From assembly GCA_934663645.1 (NCBI GenBank), contig CAKUKR010000086.1:1-8201 (forward strand): a stretch of 8,201 nt of DNA, read 5' to 3'. The stretch is from an uncultured Muribaculaceae bacterium (lineage in GTDB: Bacteria; Bacteroidota; Bacteroidia; Bacteroidales; Muribaculaceae). Numbering within the stretch: position 1 is the first letter of the stretch; each line of letters begins with the position of its first letter. Both the position numbers and the translations under genes were made by a program. Positions 5,767 to 8,201 of the stretch are shown piece after piece. The notes under the pieces were generated by a model. That model saw only the letters and a program-made list of their open reading frames with translations. It ran no database searches and had not been told where the DNA came from.

Positions 5767-8184
5767 ATGAAACATCAATTACTCACTTTGTCGCTCGCAC
5801 TGTTCACGACGTGCAGCGCATTTGCCGTAGGCGAGACGTTCACACAGAACGGCGTAGTCTATACGGTGAAGGAAAACAACACAGTGGGCATCACCGATGC
5901 AACATCAGACTGCACCGGCGCCCTGACGCTGACCAGCAAGGTCACAAACGACGGCACAGAGTACACCCTCGTGTCTATTGACGAGGATGCGTTCTACTGG
6001 TCTAAAATCACCAGCGTCAACATCCCGGCGACTGTCAAAACCCTTGACAAAGGCGCGTTCCGCAGCTGCAACAAGCTCGCCAGCGTGACATTTGACGAGG
6101 GCAGCCAGCTGACAACAATCGGCGACAACGCTTTCTACGGAGCTACTTTCCCCACGATAGCTATTCCCGAAGGCGTGACCTCAATCGGCGGCAGCTGCTT
6201 CTTCACCTGCACGTCGTTGACTTCTATCTCTCTTCCCTCGACCCTCACTACGATTGGCACGTCTTGCTTCTACAAGAGCGGACTCACGTCGGTCTCCATA
6301 CCCGCCAGTGTGACAGACCTCGGCGCAAAGGCATTCCTGTTCTGCAACAAGCTGGCCTCTGTGACACTCCCAGCCGACCTCACGGAGCTGAAAGCCGGCA
6401 CATTCAACGGCACAAAGGCGCTCACGTCGATTTCCATCCCTGCCACCGTCACCTCTATCGGCGACGAGTGCTTCCTCGACAGCGGCCTGGCCGGTGAAAT
6501 CACATTGCCGCGCGACCTCGCCAACATAGGTTCCGGCGCATTTGTAAGATGCCCGATAACATCATTTTCCGTAGCTCCCGGCAACACTAATTTTACGAAG
6601 GTAGGCGAATGTATCTATTCTGCTGACAAGCGTCTCCTCTATCTCTACCCCATGGCTTGCGCCAATACCGTAGTGACTGTGGACAACGCTTGCGTGGGCA
6701 TTGCCGGCGGCGCATTTTGGAACTCAAACGTGACCAAGGTGACGCTGCCCGAAGGTTTCCGCGCATTTGACGAGTTCTCCTTCTGCCAGGCGGCATCGCT
6801 CACAGAAATCAACATGCCCTCAACAGTCGTATTCCTTGGCGAGCAGTCTTTTGCCGGCACGGGACTTACCTCATTCACTGTTCCCGAAGGCGTGGTGATG
6901 CTCCCCGAGGCTGTGTTTGCCAGCAGCCCGGCTCTCTCCACTGTGACGCTCCCCTCGTCGCTGACATATATGGACATCCGCGTATTCTTAGGCTGCACAG
7001 CCTTGACTACAGTCAACTCTTACGCTTCGACAGCTCCGACGCTCGAAGACTGGTATGAGGAATACGAGTCACCGTTCTACAACGTGCCTTCGACCTGCAA
7101 GCTCCACGTCCCCGCCGGCTGCAAGAGTAACTACACTGGCAGTTGGACAGACGTGTTCACCTCGTCACGCATCATCGAGGACCTTCCCGGTTACGCAGCT
7201 GTCGAGACCATAACCCCGGCAGACGGCAATACAGTTGAGACGCTGACATACATCCAGCTGAACTATGCCGAAAGCACCGGTTCATACACTGTTCAGGACA
7301 GTGAACCCGCGATAACCGTACAGGCAGGCCCGCTCGCAGCCGGTGTCCCCGTAGGCGACATCGTCGCTGTCGGCCATTGGACAGCATCGCTGGCAGGAAC
7401 AGCCTCAAGCCTCACCCTCACCCCGCGCACGGCAGACGGAGCAGTGCAGCCTCTCAACCTCGCCGATGGCACTGAATATTACATCACAATCCCCGCCGGC
7501 ATCGTGGCTGACAACACGGGCAAGGTCAACGAGCGCCGCGTGCTCCACTATGTGGGCAGCTATGTGGAACTTCCTTCTTTTGAGCCCACATCGTTCAATC
7601 CCGAAAACGACGCTACTATCCGCACCTTCGACGGCGTTACGCTCAATTTTGACGAGGACGTGACCGCAGTGCGCAGCAAGCTCTCAGGCGCGAAATTCCT
7701 GAAAGGCACAATGAGCGATGACGGTACTGTCACCGGCACAGACGCTCTCGGATATGACTTCGAGGAATGGTCGCTCACAACATCCAAGCGCAGCCCGCGC
7801 ATCTGGCCTGCTGACATGGACTATTACACAGTGTCCGTGACACTTGCCGACTACACCGACTACTACATGATCATACCCGCCGGTTTGTTCAAGAACGCCG
7901 CTGGTGTCGAGACCGAGCAGTTCATCTTGCATTACAGCAACGGCTCAACAGGCGTTGAGTTGGTAGACGAAAGCGACACAGCTGTCATCGTACGCACAGG
8001 CGCAGGCTCGATTACCGTAAACGCAGCTGACGCAGCAGTAGAGGTATACACTATCTCTGGCATCAGCGTAGCAAACACCCACACAGTCAGCGGCGAAGCC
8101 AGCATCAGCGGTCTTGCCGACGGTATCTACGTGGTACGCACTACACAGGACGGCACTGTAAAGACAGTGAAAGTCCGCATCTGA
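5767..8184 (+). CDS. Secreted BspA-type LRR protein with two Ig-like domains and C-terminal sorting-type tail
   Basis: This is an 805-residue exported protein. Residues 1-20 are a clear signal peptide (MKHQ, hydrophobic core, cut after AFA). The ATG at 5767 is preferred to upstream in-frame starts because those lie in the promoter and would bury the signal. Residues 22-65 are a lead-in domain. Residues 66-415 hold about 14 LRR_5 units whose conserved Phe recurs every 22-25 residues (76, 98, 123, 145, 168, 190, 213, 236, 259, then 317, 339, 362, 384, 407). A BspA island with GECIYSADKRLLYLYP interrupts them at about 262-312. Residues 440-472 form the LRR exit. Two Ig-like domains follow (476-597 and 602-726), then a tail (727-805) ending GIYVVR...KTVKVRI, like type IX secretion sorting domains. 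It probably acts at the cell surface in adhesion or binding; the ligand is unknown. The gene ends 17 bases from the window edge. Confidence 0.87.
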   Translation: MKHQLLTLSLALFTTCSAFAVGETFTQNGVVYTVKENNTVGITDATSDCTGALTLTSKVTNDGTEYTLVSIDEDAFYWSKITSVNIPATVKTLDKGAFRSCNKLASVTFDEGSQLTTIGDNAFYGATFPTIAIPEGVTSIGGSCFFTCTSLTSISLPSTLTTIGTSCFYKSGLTSVSIPASVTDLGAKAFLFCNKLASVTLPADLTELKAGTFNGTKALTSISIPATVTSIGDECFLDSGLAGEITLPRDLANIGSGAFVRCPITSFSVAPGNTNFTKVGECIYSADKRLLYLYPMACANTVVTVDNACVGIAGGAFWNSNVTKVTLPEGFRAFDEFSFCQAASLTEINMPSTVVFLGEQSFAGTGLTSFTVPEGVVMLPEAVFASSPALSTVTLPSSLTYMDIRVFLGCTALTTVNSYASTAPTLEDWYEEYESPFYNVPSTCKLHVPAGCKSNYTGSWTDVFTSSRIIEDLPGYAAVETITPADGNTVETLTYIQLNYAESTGSYTVQDSEPAITVQAGPLAAGVPVGDIVAVGHWTASLAGTASSLTLTPRTADGAVQPLNLADGTEYYITIPAGIVADNTGKVNERRVLHYVGSYVELPSFEPTSFNPENDATIRTFDGVTLNFDEDVTAVRSKLSGAKFLKGTMSDDGTVTGTDALGYDFEEWSLTTSKRSPRIWPADMDYYTVSVTLADYTDYYMIIPAGLFKNAAGVETEQFILHYSNGSTGVELVDESDTAVIVRTGAGSITVNAADAAVEVYTISGISVANTHTVSGEASISGLADGIYVVRTTQDGTVKTVKVRI
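5962..7011 (+). repeat. LRR_5 repeat array of the second LRR gene
   Basis: About 14 units are very regular at 22-23 residues around IPxxVTSIGxxAF, with one 58-residue step at the island. Units at residues 97-108 and 189-200 are nearly identical (CNKLASVT in both). They lie 92 residues apart, and DNA near 6066 and 6343 shares CTGCAACAAGCT. This suggests fairly recent expansion in blocks of four units. Confidence 0.8.
7192..7944 (+). repeat. Tandem duplication of an Ig-like domain
   Basis: Residues 476-597 and 602-726 align at an offset of about 128 residues. TEYYITIPAGIVADNTGKV...LHYVGS in the first copy matches TDYYMIIPAGLFKNAAGVE...LHYSNGS in the second. Both begin with a P-D/E-N/D motif followed by a YIQLNY or VTLNFDE strand. 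The copies have diverged, so the duplication is not recent. They resemble Ig-like spacer domains of surface proteins. Confidence 0.7.
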
Positions 8185-8201
8185 CGGATAAACACACAAA
8201 C

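Noticed and set aside
1..8201. Polysaccharide-utilisation locus, defence system or mobile element
   Set aside because: No SusC/SusD pair, glycosidase, nuclease, integrase, transposase or terminal inverted repeats are present. The LRR proteins alone do not make such a system.

Overview
The window looks like a chromosomal segment of a gut-type Bacteroidales bacterium, possibly Muribaculaceae-like (that family guess is low confidence). The evidence is two secreted BspA-type leucine-rich-repeat proteins with C-terminal sorting-type tails, promoters of the Bacteroidetes form TTTG-N(18-20)-TAnnTTTG, near absence of Shine-Dalgarno sequences, and a typical bacterial ATP-type PfkA. It is a mixed housekeeping and surface-protein region. 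I see no tRNA, rRNA, CRISPR array, transposase or phage gene.

Left part (1-2620): the 3' portion of an unrecognised, low-GC gene runs in from the left edge and is followed by a strong hairpin. Next comes an exported 615-residue LRR protein whose body is about 44% GC but whose last roughly 70 codons, encoding the C-terminal tail, are about 69% GC. A long stem-loop terminator sits between this gene and the converging pfkA.

Middle (2630-5680): pfkA (minus strand) encodes the ATP-dependent 6-phosphofructokinase of glycolysis. Upstream of it on the same strand is a small Ala/Pro-rich lipoprotein gene with a very good promoter. A second, equally good promoter diverges from it and drives a two-gene operon: a HAD-superfamily phosphatase whose stop overlaps the start of ribF (bifunctional riboflavin kinase/FAD synthetase) by ATGA. 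The coupling suggests, without proving, that the phosphatase acts in flavin metabolism.

Right part (5681-8201): a promoter is followed by a second exported LRR protein of 805 residues. It has about 14 regular 22-25-residue repeats, then two tandem copies of a roughly 125-residue Ig-like domain, then a C-terminal sorting-type tail. The two LRR proteins share the same architecture and probably act at the cell surface or outside the cell.

The clearest results are start-site corrections for three genes based on promoters, the composition break inside the first LRR gene, the tandem domain duplication in the second, and the HAD-ribF coupling. I found no convincing new multi-gene system.
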